From NCBI GenBank assembly GCA_964526695.1, contig CAZGJA010000024.1:1-64000 (forward strand): 64,000 bases of DNA, in the 5' to 3' direction. The position numbers and the translations under genes were made by a program. Source of the DNA: JABWBH01 sp964526695 (lineage in GTDB: Bacteria > Planctomycetota > Phycisphaerae > UBA1845). This document shows positions 41,446-50,280 of this stretch, one piece after another (position 1 is the first letter of the stretch; the number at the start of each line of letters is the position of its first letter). Under the pieces are notes generated by a model. It worked only from the letters and a program-made list of their open reading frames with translations. It did no database searches and had not been told where the DNA came from.

Positions 41446-42402
41446 TCACTCCTGCAATTCCGCCGGCGGCTGGAAGGCGGGGAGGTCTTTGCCCCTGTCG
41501 GGCATCATCTGCCATTTCGAGATCGAGAACTCGATGAGCGAGCCCTCCAGAGGCCAGTCCACCGTGATGTGAAACGGCACGAGCGGGCCGATGTCGCCGA
41601 GGGGCTGATGCTGCGAGAGCTGCGACTCCATCTCGACTCGTCCCATGGCGTCGCGGAAGATGATGCGCCGCACGAGGCGCGGATCCGATCGCGCCAGCCA
41701 ATACTCCTTCTCCAGCCGCGGTGCGCCGGAGTCGTCGTAGTCGAGAAGCAGAAGCTGCTGATGCTCGCTTTCCACCCGCTGCACGGGCCGACGCATCGGG
41801 TGCGGCTCCGCGCCGTCCGGCAGCGGGGACAGGCCGATCGCCTCGATGATCTGCCGCGGCTGCACGGGAAACTCACTGTCGCGGCCGTTCACCAGGTGGT
41901 CGAGCGAGCGGACTTTGGGAGGTTCCCCCGCGGTCAGATCGTGGAACCAGTATTGGCTGTCGTTGGCGCCGACGATGAGCTGATCGCCTCCAAGGTCGTG
42001 TTTCAGCGTGAACCGCAGGTGATCCGGCGGGGCGTAGATGAGGATGCCTTCGAGATCGAACGTGCGGACGCGGTCCTTGCTCGTGCGGACCCTGGCGATG
42101 ACCCGCCCCTCGGCCTTGAGCACACCGATGATGCGCCGGTTGTTGTCGTTGATCGTCTCAACGGCCTGATCGAGCGGCAGCGGATCGAGCGGCGCAAGAC
42201 GTGGCGGCGGCGTGCAACCGGCGTAGAGCAGGAGCGCGACGATTGCGGCCGCTGTTCGGAAGGTCAGCCACTGGTGGGGCAGGTCTCCGACCTGCCAACG
42301 GTCCGGCAGCTCTCCGAGCTGCCGCCAGCCAGGCAATGCCGAATCCTGCGGCTCCGGCAGGCTTGAAGGGCGACTGACCGCGCAACCCTCAGGCGAGGTC
42401 AT
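41446..42402 (-). CDS. lipoprotein with repeat-extended N-terminus
   Basis: 318 residues from an ATG (MTSPEGCAV) that overlaps the previous gene by 14 bases. A lipobox LLLYAGC and hydrophobic FRTAAAIVALLLY lie about 45-60 residues into the chain, so the signal is not at the N-terminus. The intervening residues WRQLGELPDRWQVGDLPHQW are coded by family B repeat (42271-42330), so a repeat has probably separated the original start from the signal. A non-ATG start near that point (such as the CTG before TFRTA) may be used. The mature domain resembles lipoproteins with DUF4292-like beta-barrels; function unknown. It is paired with 42389-42943 in what looks like a conserved planctomycete gene pair. 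Confidence 0.75.
   Translation of the reverse strand: MTSPEGCAVSRPSSLPEPQDSALPGWRQLGELPDRWQVGDLPHQWLTFRTAAAIVALLLYAGCTPPPRLAPLDPLPLDQAVETINDNNRRIIGVLKAEGRVIARVRTSKDRVRTFDLEGILIYAPPDHLRFTLKHDLGGDQLIVGANDSQYWFHDLTAGEPPKVRSLDHLVNGRDSEFPVQPRQIIEAIGLSPLPDGAEPHPMRRPVQRVESEHQQLLLLDYDDSGAPRLEKEYWLARSDPRLVRRIIFRDAMGRVEMESQLSQHQPLGDIGPLVPFHITVDWPLEGSLIEFSISKWQMMPDRGKDLPAFQPPAELQE
42271..42330. repeat. family B repeat inside the lipoprotein gene
   Basis: GGCAGGTCTCCGACCTGCC and a diverged GGCAGCTCTCCGAGCTGCC lie side by side; their minus-strand translation gives WQVGDLPHQ and LGELPDR. Confidence 0.8.
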
Positions 42403-42943
42403 GGGTCGCTCCCGGGGAGGGCGTCGCATCCAGCGCGTCGATCATCGTGGTCGTGTCGCCGTGGAGGATCGCGGTCAGCTCGCGGCTGACGCCTTCGATC
42501 TGATCGTCGGTAAGTCCAGGGTTGACGACCGCGTGGCGCGTCTGGTCCCTTGGCAGCAGCATCGTCCACGTCTCCACGCCGTCTCGCGTCCTGGACGACT
42601 CGTATTTCAGCAGGCGCTTGCGCATCAGGATCAGCGCGAGCACGAAACGGAATTGCACGCGGATCGGCTCGCGCTCCTCGGAAAGCCGCTGAAAAAACGC
42701 CAGCAGCCCCTCGTCGTCGATGAGCAGGCGCCGGCGATGTTCCTTGCGGGGAACGCGCGACTTGAAGAAGCAGAACGCGCCCGGCGGTGGACCCGTCCAC
42801 GCATCCACGCAGAAATCGCGGCGCGCAAACGACTCGCCCTCCTCAAAGAGCGCGGCGTAGTACTCCTCGCCCTCCGCCAGCGTGCGGCCCGTGACAGCGC
42901 AAACTCCGCAACCGCGTTCGACTTCCCAGTCACGCATGGTCAT
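42389..42943 (-). CDS. conserved planctomycete protein of unknown function
   Basis: 184 residues. WEVERGCGVCAVTGRTLAEGEEYYAALFEEGESFARRDFCVDAWTGPPPGAFCFFKSRVP, then RRLLIDDEGLLAFFQRLSEEREPIRVQFRFVLALILMRKRLLKYE. To my recollection this pattern is conserved among planctomycetes next to a lipoprotein like the one downstream, but no function is known. The Cys pair (CGVC) might bind metal. It overlaps the next gene's start by 14 bases, so both are coupled. Confidence 0.75.
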   Translation of the reverse strand: MTMRDWEVERGCGVCAVTGRTLAEGEEYYAALFEEGESFARRDFCVDAWTGPPPGAFCFFKSRVPRKEHRRRLLIDDEGLLAFFQRLSEEREPIRVQFRFVLALILMRKRLLKYESSRTRDGVETWTMLLPRDQTRHAVVNPGLTDDQIEGVSRELTAILHGDTTTMIDALDATPSPGATHDLA

Positions 42944-42974
42944 TCACCGCCGCCGACGTCCGCGCGCCGTCCGC

Positions 42975-43186
42975 TTTCAGAGCCGCGCCCCTCTTTCAGA
43001 GCCGCGCCCGTAAGGAAGCGAGTGCTCCCGAACGGAACCGCGCCCGCAAGGAAGCCGTGCGGCAATCTCGGCATGGCGATTCCCGCTGCGTTCGTTTGTA
43101 ATACCGCTTCCTGCCGAGTGCGGCTCGGATGTTCGCACACCGCTTCCTTACGGGCGCGGCTCTGTCAAGGCGCGGCTCTGTAATGC
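42975..43186. repeat. family G repeats, several copies, both orientations
   Basis: CAGAGCCGCGCCC, CCGCGCCCGTAAGGAAGC, CCGCGCCCGCAAGGAAGC, ACCGCTTCCTGCCGAGTGCG and ACCGCTTCCTTACGGGCGCG lie in a 210-base stretch, so the palindrome is opened in both directions. The same family sits inside glnS at 13508. Confidence 0.75.
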
Positions 43187-43205
43187 CGATGCGACCGGCG
43201 TCGAG

Positions 43206-45311
43206 CTACGCCTTGGCTTTTTCCTCAATCATCACGGCCTTGCGCGAGAGCTTGACGCGCCCCTGATCGTCCACGGCGATGACCTTCACGCGCATCTGGT
43301 CGCCGATCTTGCAGACGTCGTTGACGTTCTTGACGTACTCGTCCGACAGCTCGCTGATGTGGCACAGCCCGTCCTGGCCGGGGATGATCTCGATGAACGC
43401 GCCGAAGTCCTTGGTGCTGCTGACGCGCCCGGTGTACACCTTGCCGACCTTGACTTCCTCGGCGATGGCCTCGATGGCGTCGCGGGCGCGCTGCGCGCCG
43501 GCGGCGTCCATGCAGGCGATGAGCACCGTGCCGTCCTGCCCGATTTCGATCTTCGCGCCGCTGTCGGCTTCCAGACCGCGGATGCCGCTGCCGCCGGGGC
43601 CGATCACGCGGCCGATTTTTTCCGGATTGATCTTGATCGTGAGGATGCGCGGGGCGTACTGCGAAAGCTCGGGCCGCGGCGCCTTAAGCCCCGTGGTCAG
43701 CATCGTGCGCAGGATCGAAAGCCGCGCCTCCCGCGCCAGCTCGAACGACTGCACGATCGTGTCCTGCGGGAGGAAGTGCGTCTTGAGGTCAAGCTGCACG
43801 CCGGTGACGCCCTTCTGCGTGCCGGACACCTTGAAGTCCATGTCGCCGAAGTGGTCCTCCTCGCCGAGGATGTCCACGATCAGCACGCGGTGCTCGCCCT
43901 CGCTGAACATGCCCACCGAGATGCCCGCCACCGGCTGGCGGATCGGCACGCCCGCGTCCATCAGCGCCAGCGTCCCGCCGCACACCGACGCCATCGAGCT
44001 GGACCCGTTCGACTCGAAAATCTCCGACACCAGCCGCACCGTGTACGGGAACTTGTCCGGCGCGGGCAGCACGGCCTCCAGCGACCTCTCCGCCAGCGCG
44101 CCGTGCCCGATCTCGCGTCGCCCCACGGCGCCGACGCGCTTCACCTCGCCGGTGGCCAGCGGCGGGAAGTTGTAGTGCAGCATGAACTTCTTGCTGTATT
44201 CCACGGTCAGCCCGTCGATGATCTGCTCGTCGCGCCCCGTGCCCAGCGTCGTCACCACCAGCGCCTGCGTCTCGCCGCGCTGGAACAGCGCCGAGCCGTG
44301 CACGCGCGGCAGCACGCCCACCTCGCACGTGATCGGGCGAATCTCCTTGAGCCCGCGGCCGTCCGGACGGATGCCCTCGTCCACCACCATCTTGCGGACG
44401 ACTTCCTCCTCGACTTTGTCCAGGCAGCGCTTCACGGCGTTCCGCTCATACGGCGGATTCTCCACGCCTTCCGGCGAAAGCTCGCCGAGCACCGCCTCGT
44501 TGATTTTGTCCATCGCGCCGTTGCGGTCCTGCTTGCCCTGGATGCGCTTGGCGTCGCGCATCGGGCGCAGCGCTCGCTCGCGGACTTTGGCCAGCAGCTC
44601 CTTGCCCCCCTCCGGCGCGGTCCACGTCACCGGCTTGCCCTTCTTCTCGCGCAACTCGATCTGCATGGCGCAGATGTCGCGGATGGCGCGATAGCCGAAC
44701 TCGATCGCCCCGGTGATGACGCTCTCCGCCACTTCGGAGGCGCCGACTTCGATCATGTTGACGCCTTCCTTGTGGCCGCAGAGCACCAGCTCGAACGGGC
44801 TTTGGCTCACTTCGCTCAGCGTCGGAAAGAGCACGTACTCCCCGTTCACCTGCGCGACGCGCACGGTTCCCACCGGTCCCTCGAACGGCAGCCCGGAAAT
44901 CGTCAGCGCGGTCGAGGAGGCGATGGAGGCGAGCACGTCGGGGTCGTGCTCCTGGTCCGTGGCGAGGCACATGGCCTGGATCAGCACTTCGTCCACAAAA
45001 CCATCAGGGAAGAGGGGGCGCATCGGGCGGTCGATCATCCTCATCGTGAGGACTTCTTTCGTGGTCGGGCGGGACTCGCGCTTGAAGAAACCGCCGGGAA
45101 TCTTGCCCGCGGCGTAGGCCTTCTCGCGATAGTCCACGGTCAGCGGGAAGAAGTCGATGCCCTCCCGCGGTGGACCGGTCACTGTGGCGGCGAACACCAC
45201 CGTGTCCGCGTACCGCACCAGCACCGCGCCGGCCGCCTGTCGTCCGAGTTTTCCTGTTTCAATCCTGAGGGTGTGTCTTCCGATCTTGCGTTCAACAACT
45301 GTCGGTTCCAT
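43206..45311 (-). CDS. pnp: polyribonucleotide nucleotidyltransferase (PNPase)
   Basis: 3'-5' phosphorolytic exoribonuclease of the RNA degradosome, cytoplasmic. About 701 residues, the standard length. Two RNase PH-like domains (TGPPREGIDFFPLTVDYREKAYAAGKIPGGFFKRE and the second with GTDG-like FGDMDFKVSGT), a helical linker, KH (INPEKIGRVIGPGGSGIRGLEADSGAKIEI) and S1 (GKVYTGRVSSTKDFGAFIEIIPGQDGLCHISEL). The ATG beginning MEPTVVERKIG is chosen; upstream residues are non-homologous. It follows rpsO by about 200 bases in the same orientation, as in E. coli. Confidence 0.96.
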   Translation of the reverse strand: MEPTVVERKIGRHTLRIETGKLGRQAAGAVLVRYADTVVFAATVTGPPREGIDFFPLTVDYREKAYAAGKIPGGFFKRESRPTTKEVLTMRMIDRPMRPLFPDGFVDEVLIQAMCLATDQEHDPDVLASIASSTALTISGLPFEGPVGTVRVAQVNGEYVLFPTLSEVSQSPFELVLCGHKEGVNMIEVGASEVAESVITGAIEFGYRAIRDICAMQIELREKKGKPVTWTAPEGGKELLAKVRERALRPMRDAKRIQGKQDRNGAMDKINEAVLGELSPEGVENPPYERNAVKRCLDKVEEEVVRKMVVDEGIRPDGRGLKEIRPITCEVGVLPRVHGSALFQRGETQALVVTTLGTGRDEQIIDGLTVEYSKKFMLHYNFPPLATGEVKRVGAVGRREIGHGALAERSLEAVLPAPDKFPYTVRLVSEIFESNGSSSMASVCGGTLALMDAGVPIRQPVAGISVGMFSEGEHRVLIVDILGEEDHFGDMDFKVSGTQKGVTGVQLDLKTHFLPQDTIVQSFELAREARLSILRTMLTTGLKAPRPELSQYAPRILTIKINPEKIGRVIGPGGSGIRGLEADSGAKIEIGQDGTVLIACMDAAGAQRARDAIEAIAEEVKVGKVYTGRVSSTKDFGAFIEIIPGQDGLCHISELSDEYVKNVNDVCKIGDQMRVKVIAVDDQGRVKLSRKAVMIEEKAKA

Positions 45312-45518
45312 TCCTGTCTCTCTTTGTCCGTCTTGCATTTCAGTTTCGTAATCGTTGTCGGGTGAAGGGTTGGAGGAGCGTCGTCGCGCCCAAAGAAAGC
45401 GGCGCGAGGATCCCATGATGATCCGCGCGCCATCCGAAGAACCCGTCCGCTAGACTCGTCGAACGCATTGCATCCCGGGGTCGCCCCGCCGGCGCCTACC
45501 CGCAAATGGCCCATGCGC

Positions 45519-45788
45519 CTACCGACGCAATCCCAACGCGGCGATCGTGTCCAGATACTTCTGGCGGTGGGTGCGCAGGAGGTACCTCAACATGCTCGTC
45601 CGGCGTCCGACCATGATCTGAAGCCCGCGCCGCGCCGCGTGGTCTTTCTTCGCGAGTTTCAGATGTTCGGTCAGGTGGCTGATCCGCGCGGTGAGGATGG
45701 CGATCTGGACTTCCGGCGAGCCTGTGTCCTTGGGCGCCCGCGCGTACTTGGCGACGATCTCGTTCTTCGGGACGGCTAGCTGCGGCAT
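45519..45788 (-). CDS. rpsO: ribosomal protein S15
   Basis: 89 residues, exact family size. VAKYARAPKDTGSPEVQIAILTARISHLTEHLKLAKKDHAARRGLQIMVGRRTSMLRYLLR is typical S15: binds 16S rRNA helix 22 in the small subunit. It is upstream of pnp, the usual rpsO-pnp order. The 207 bases between the two genes may hold a processing site, but I see only a weak GGATC...GATCC hairpin. Confidence 0.97.
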   Translation of the reverse strand: MPQLAVPKNEIVAKYARAPKDTGSPEVQIAILTARISHLTEHLKLAKKDHAARRGLQIMVGRRTSMLRYLLRTHRQKYLDTIAALGLRR

Positions 45789-46196
45789 CGGCTTTCTGTC
45801 ACTCCTCGCGGGGAAACGATCCCCGCTCTCGTTCCTTCCTTCAATCAGTAAAGATGGGGCAATCTAGAGCGAGCCTGCAAGGATTGCAAGCCCTGTTTCC
45901 GGTCAATGCCAAAACAAGGATCCGGTCGGGCGGCATCTCGGCTGGCCGCGCCACGGGCGGCTGCGCCTCGGGTGGCATGGCTTGGCGTACTCGCCTAGCC
46001 ATGCTGAGCGGGACGCGCGTCGGCCGGGTGGCACGGTCTGGCGTACTCGCCAGGCCGTGGCAAGCGCGTAGGGCGTGAAATGCCCGCCGCCCCGGGCTTC
46101 GTGGCAGACAAGGACTTCGCATGTTTCAGTAATGAATCAAAAATAGAGTTGCTGCTGCAATACGATTGCTGGCCTGCGGCTCGGCCAAGCTCCTTC
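45789..46196. other. gene-free interval with palindromes
   Basis: About 410 bases upstream of rpsO. Two adjacent family A palindromes and one GTAGGGCGTGAAATGCCCGCC element are present. The rpsO promoter must lie in the part next to 45788, but no clear -10/-35 pair is visible. Confidence 0.5.
45971..46090. repeat. palindrome family A, two tandem copies, plus family L
   Basis: GGTGGCATGGCTTGGCGTAC... (diverged copy, 45971-46004) and GGTGGCACGGTCTGGCGTAC... (46026-46062) are separated by about 20 bases. Family L (GTAGGGCG...ATGCCCGCC) follows at 46069-46090. Confidence 0.8.
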
Positions 46197-47483
46197 TCAG
46201 TTGCCCAGCTCAGCATCCATCAACCGTGCAAAGTAGCTTGCCGCCTCGTCCACCGTTCGGCGGCCGTGCAGAACATCCTCCATCAACTCCCACCCGAGAT
46301 CCTCCACCATCGGGTAGCGCTCGACGCGTGACCCCCACGGGGGCAGCGCGAACTCGACCTCCCGCAGGAACGACTGCTCCACCTCGGTGGTCGCCAGCGA
46401 CTCCGCGGCCGCGCGGTTGCCGGAGATCGCCAGCCCGGTGCTGTTGCGTCGGCTCTGAACGGCCTGGCTGGTCATGTACTTGACGTACTCCCAAGCGAGG
46501 TCGGGATTCGCCGCCGTCTTCGGAATCGCCAGCCCGCACTCGTAGATCACGCTGACGCGGCGCGTCTTTCGCGGGATGGACGTGACGCCGACATTAAGCC
46601 CCTCGCGACGGTACTCGAGCATCATCCAATGCCCCGTCATGGTCATCGCGGACATGCGGCTGCGGAACAGGTCCTTGCCGATCGCCGATCGCGCGGCCGG
46701 GCGCGGCGCGTAGCCGTGCACGAGGATCAAATCGGCGAGGAATTGCAGCGCCTCGCGCGAGGCCGGCGAGTCGATGTGCCCCGATGCCCGATGCCCGTCC
46801 GCGCTGATGACGTCCCCGCCGGCGCTCCAGATGAACGGAAACCAGCCGGGCATCCAGTTGAAGAAGTCGAACGGATACCACGCGGCCGCGTCCGGCGGAG
46901 GATGAGCCTTCAGCGCCGCGCAGGCCGACATGAAGTCTTCCCACGTCCAGTCCTCGCGCGGATAAGGCACGCCGGCCTGATCGAACAGATCCTTGTTATA
47001 GACGACGACCATCGGGGTGAAGTCGAGGGGGATGGCATACACGCGCTCACCGCGTCGCGCGATGTCGAAGACGTTCTTGAAGTACATGTCCTCGGAGATG
47101 TCGACGTCCCGCGCGATGCGGTCGGAAAGGTCCGTCAGCACGTCGCTGTCGATGAAGATCGCCGCGGAGGAGGCGTCCAGATGCACCACGTCCGGCATGC
47201 CGCCGCACAGGTGCATCATCATCAGCTTGGCCGTGTACTGCCCCTCGCCGGGAATCTGCTCGATCATGACGCGGACGCCGCGGTCGGGGCGCAGATGCTC
47301 GAAGCCAGTCTGAATCTCGCGGTCAAGCTGCAGGAACTCGGAGATGTTCGCGGGACCGCCCCAGTTAGCGACGCGGAGGATGAGGGCGTCGTCGGCGCGC
47401 CGATCACAGCCGGAAAGCAGGGACAGCGTCAGGAAGCAGATCAGTCCGCCCATGCGGCGATTGGAGGGCCCGGCTCGCTGCAT
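46197..47483 (-). CDS. orphan extracellular sugar-binding lipoprotein (ABC transporter substrate-binding)
   Basis: About 428 residues from the Met of MQRAGPSNRRMGGLICF (another Met is ten codons later). Lipobox LTLSLLSGC places it on the outer face of the membrane. The mature part is the SBP_bac_1 family 1 solute-binding fold: LRVANWGGPANISEFLQLDREIQTGFE, FDQAGVPYPREDWTWEDFMSACAALK, WMPGWFPFIWSAGGDVI, ENP-like DLAWEYVKYMTSQAVQ. Sugars or oligosaccharides are the likely ligand. The permeases and ATPase that normally follow are absent. A longer open frame upstream contains a family E repeat (47525). Confidence 0.9.
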   Translation of the reverse strand: MQRAGPSNRRMGGLICFLTLSLLSGCDRRADDALILRVANWGGPANISEFLQLDREIQTGFEHLRPDRGVRVMIEQIPGEGQYTAKLMMMHLCGGMPDVVHLDASSAAIFIDSDVLTDLSDRIARDVDISEDMYFKNVFDIARRGERVYAIPLDFTPMVVVYNKDLFDQAGVPYPREDWTWEDFMSACAALKAHPPPDAAAWYPFDFFNWMPGWFPFIWSAGGDVISADGHRASGHIDSPASREALQFLADLILVHGYAPRPAARSAIGKDLFRSRMSAMTMTGHWMMLEYRREGLNVGVTSIPRKTRRVSVIYECGLAIPKTAANPDLAWEYVKYMTSQAVQSRRNSTGLAISGNRAAAESLATTEVEQSFLREVEFALPPWGSRVERYPMVEDLGWELMEDVLHGRRTVDEAASYFARLMDAELGN

Positions 47484-47524
47484 TCGATGGACATCTCGCC
47501 ACGACTGCATGTCCTCGCGGCAGC

Positions 47525-47562
47525 GCCCTCCCCCTGCCCCCTCCCGCGGGGAGGGGGGAGAA
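47525..47562. repeat. family E hairpin repeat
   Basis: CCCTCCCCCTGCCCCCTCCC then GGGGAGGGGGGAG, the same unit as the three copies inside glnS, here between two genes. Confidence 0.8.
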
Positions 47563-47622
47563 GAGCGCCGATCGGCGCGCGGCGGATTCAGAAACTTGTC
47601 CGGCAGCGGCTGCGCACCGTGC

Positions 47623-48111
47623 CTAGTACGACAGCCCCGTTTTGCGGATGTGGACATACGGCGCATTCGACACGTCGCCCCGCGCGGAGGCCACCTCGAC
47701 GATGTAAAGGTCATGGTCGCCCGCAGGCACGCGGTTGCGGACCCGGCACGCCAGCGCGATCGGGATCCGATCGATCAGCGGACCGAACGGCGTTTCACCG
47801 TGGGCCAGATCCACGAAAGCGTCTTCGTCGAGCGAGAAGCCCCTGCCGAACTGCTTGAACAGCGGGCCCACGTCGTCCGTCGGGATGACGTGCAGCACCA
47901 CGGCGCCGGAAGCGTCAATCAGTTCCGCAATGGGCCGACCCCGACGCAGGGCGATGGCGATCATCGGCGGCTCGAACGAGACCTGTTGAAACCACGAAAC
48001 CAACATGCCCGTCGCGCGCCCCGCGTGCGCGGACGTGAGAATCCCCGCTCCGCCGGGGATTCGCCCCAGCGCGGCGCCGATGGCCTCGCGATCGGTTGAT
48101 AAAGCAATCAT
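47623..48111 (-). CDS. flavin reductase-like domain protein
   Basis: 162 residues of the flavin_reduct (DIM6/NTAB) family: ALGRIPGGAGILTSAHAGRATGMLVSWFQQVSFEPPMIAIALRRG, the FMN-binding core, and FGRGFSLDEDAF, DHDLYIVEV. Likely reduces or binds FMN; the partner oxygenase is not in the window. It stands alone. Confidence 0.88.
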   Translation of the reverse strand: MIALSTDREAIGAALGRIPGGAGILTSAHAGRATGMLVSWFQQVSFEPPMIAIALRRGRPIAELIDASGAVVLHVIPTDDVGPLFKQFGRGFSLDEDAFVDLAHGETPFGPLIDRIPIALACRVRNRVPAGDHDLYIVEVASARGDVSNAPYVHIRKTGLSY

Positions 48112-48154
48112 GCGAAGAGCATCGCGTTACGAATACAGTCCGGATTCCACAACA

Positions 48155-48180
48155 CCGTAGGGCGGGCTATGCCCGCCGAT
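48155..48180. repeat. family L repeat
   Basis: GTAGGGCGGGCTATGCCCGCC, a 7-bp palindrome of a type common in environmental genomes. A degenerate copy is at 46069. Confidence 0.65.
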
Positions 48181-48352
48181 CATGGGAGAAGCGCACCTGC
48201 TGAGTGTAGTCAGCCCGGTTCGCGCGACAACTTGTTCGAGAAAGCATGTTTCTGTCGGCAATCATGGTTGACACAGGGCTTCCGCCCGGTGCTCTGAACA
48301 GTGCCCGCTGCCGGTGGAGTGCGTTGCTGATGGCGTCGCGCGCGCGCCTCGG

Positions 48353-49129
48353 TCAGGTCAATCCGAAAAACGCCTCCGCATTGCGGCTCGTCTCGGCCGC
48401 GAGCCGGTCGAACTCCACGCCGCGCAGCGCCGCCAGGAAACGCGCCGTGTGCGCCACGTGGGCCGGCTCGTTGATCTTCTGGCTGCGCACCGGGACGGGC
48501 GCTAGGTACGGGCTGTCCGTCTCGACCATCAGCCGGTCCGCGGGATACGCACGGGCGAGGTGCTGCAGGGCCGTCGAGTTCTTGAACGTCACGATGCCGG
48601 TGAACGAAAGGCGCCAGCCGCATTCCGCGATGGCCGCCGCCTCCTGATCCGTGCCGGTGAAGCAGTGAAACACGACGCGCCGGTCCTTGCACCCGTGCTC
48701 CAGCAGCAGCGCACGGACGTCGTCGAACGCCTCCCGGCTGTGGATGATGATGGGCAGGTCTCGCGCGGCCGCCATGCGGAGTTGCCGCGCGAACACGTCC
48801 TTCTGCGCGTCGCGCGGGGCGAAGTCGTAGTGATAGTCCAGCCCCATCTCGCCGAAGGCGACCACGCCCGGATCCGCCCAGATCCGCTCCATCTCGGCCC
48901 ATGCGGCGGGGCCGACCTTGCCGGCGCCGTGCGGATGAAACCCCGCGGCCACGTGAATGCGCCCCGGAAACCGCCGAGCCAGCTCCAGCCCCTTGCGCGC
49001 CTCGTCCACGTCGGTGCCGATGGTGATGACGCGCTCCACGCCCGCCTCGGCGCAGCGCTGCATGACCTCGTCGATCCGCTCGAAGAGACCCGGGTAGGTC
49101 AGATGCGCATGAGTGTCGATGAGCCGCAT
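48353..49129 (-). CDS. tatD: TatD-family metal-dependent DNase
   Basis: 258 residues from the Met of MRLIDTHAHLTYPGLF. The TIM-barrel metal ligands are all visible: DTHAHL, GEMGLDYHYD, HSREAFDD, HCFTG and VETDSPYLAP. A 3'-5' exonuclease acting in DNA repair or degradation. A longer frame with an ATG 24 codons upstream lacks homology. No translocation genes (tatABC) are nearby. Confidence 0.95.
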   Translation of the reverse strand: MRLIDTHAHLTYPGLFERIDEVMQRCAEAGVERVITIGTDVDEARKGLELARRFPGRIHVAAGFHPHGAGKVGPAAWAEMERIWADPGVVAFGEMGLDYHYDFAPRDAQKDVFARQLRMAAARDLPIIIHSREAFDDVRALLLEHGCKDRRVVFHCFTGTDQEAAAIAECGWRLSFTGIVTFKNSTALQHLARAYPADRLMVETDSPYLAPVPVRSQKINEPAHVAHTARFLAALRGVEFDRLAAETSRNAEAFFGLT

Positions 49130-49279
49130 GGAACACAGCGTAGGCGCGCAAACGGACGCCGTCCACGATCCAGACGCGCGGCCGCCGGCCATGCCCAGCA
49201 CACCCAGATCCCAAGCCTCGTGCGTCAGCGCGACCCGCGCACGCCTGCGCCCGGGGCTGGCCCGATGAGGCGGCCTTGG

Positions 49280-50068
49280 CTAATCCGCCCCGTCGTATTC
49301 CGCCCAGGTCTTCGGCGTCTCCCAGACTTTGACACTTGCCAGCCGGCCTTCGCCGGGGGCGCCTGCCAGCCGCCGGAAGATCACCCGCGCGATGTTCTCG
49401 ACGGTGGGATTGAGGTCGGCGAAGTCGGGGCAGTCGAGGTTGAGGTGCTTGTGATCGAACGCATCGACGATCTCCCGGCGGACCGTGGCGTTTAGCCGAT
49501 CCGTGGCCGCCAGACAGCCGGTCGGATCGTCCAGCCTGCCCGCCACGGTGACTTCGAGTACATAGTTGTGCCCGTGCCCGTTCGTGTTGGCGCACTTGCC
49601 GAAGACCTCGCGGTTTTGCGAATCGCTCATGGACGGGCAGAAAAGTCGGTGCGAGGCCGAGAACTCAAACGCTTGTGTCAGGCGGATCATGTCAGGCTCC
49701 GAGGTGAGCTTCGTCCATCGGGTATGGGGCGATGTGGCGACTTCCAGTGCGTTGAGAATCAAGGGCGAAGGAAGCCCGCCGGCCACGCGCGCCGCGGCGG
49801 CGGAGAGCGCGTGTTTGAAGTCGAACTCCGCGGCGCTTCGAGGCTCGCCCGGTCGCAGGAGGGGCAGCGCGCCCGTCAGCAGGTCGTCGATCAGCTTGAT
49901 GTTGCACAGGAAGCCGGTCGCCGGATCGACCGGTCCCTCGACGACCGCGCGCAGGCAGACGAACGAATCGCCCCATCGCCCGCCGGGACACCCCGCCCAC
50001 GTATTCCGCGGCGCGCCGTCACACGGAACCTCGCCCAGGTAAGCCCGGATTTCCCGCGAGAGTCTCAC
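49280..50068 (-). CDS. tandem 6-pyruvoyl-tetrahydropterin synthase/QueD-like protein
   Basis: 262 residues, about twice the usual QueD length. The C-terminal half (from about residue 130) has the complete active site: zinc His in FSASHRL and HGHNY, CANTNGHGH with the catalytic Cys, DFADLNPTVENIARVI and VKVWETPKTWAEY. The N-terminal half (RAVVEGPVDPATGFLCNIKLIDDLL) follows the same T-fold pattern but lacks the zinc histidines, so it looks like a duplicated non-catalytic lobe. Probably 6-carboxy-tetrahydropterin synthase in queuosine/7-deazaguanine synthesis; queC/queE are not nearby. Confidence 0.87.
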   Translation of the reverse strand: MRLSREIRAYLGEVPCDGAPRNTWAGCPGGRWGDSFVCLRAVVEGPVDPATGFLCNIKLIDDLLTGALPLLRPGEPRSAAEFDFKHALSAAAARVAGGLPSPLILNALEVATSPHTRWTKLTSEPDMIRLTQAFEFSASHRLFCPSMSDSQNREVFGKCANTNGHGHNYVLEVTVAGRLDDPTGCLAATDRLNATVRREIVDAFDHKHLNLDCPDFADLNPTVENIARVIFRRLAGAPGEGRLASVKVWETPKTWAEYDGAD

Positions 50069-50280
50069 GCCGGTATTCTACGAAAGTGCAGCGCGGTCGG
50101 CGATGCCCGCTCTACTCACGCTCGCGCTTCGGGTGCCTGTTTTCTTGCCCAACTCCCGTGGAGATCAGACCATCCCCATGTCGGCGAGCCGCTGGCAGAA
50201 CCCGGTGGAGGCGGATACCATCCCGTGGGGATAGGTCGCTGACCCTCCAACCCGAAGCGAGGAACCCGGACGGACGAGCT

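Noticed and set aside
43359..45365. 668-codon frame opposite pnp
   Set aside because: His/Arg/Asp-rich composition without domains; shadow of PNPase.
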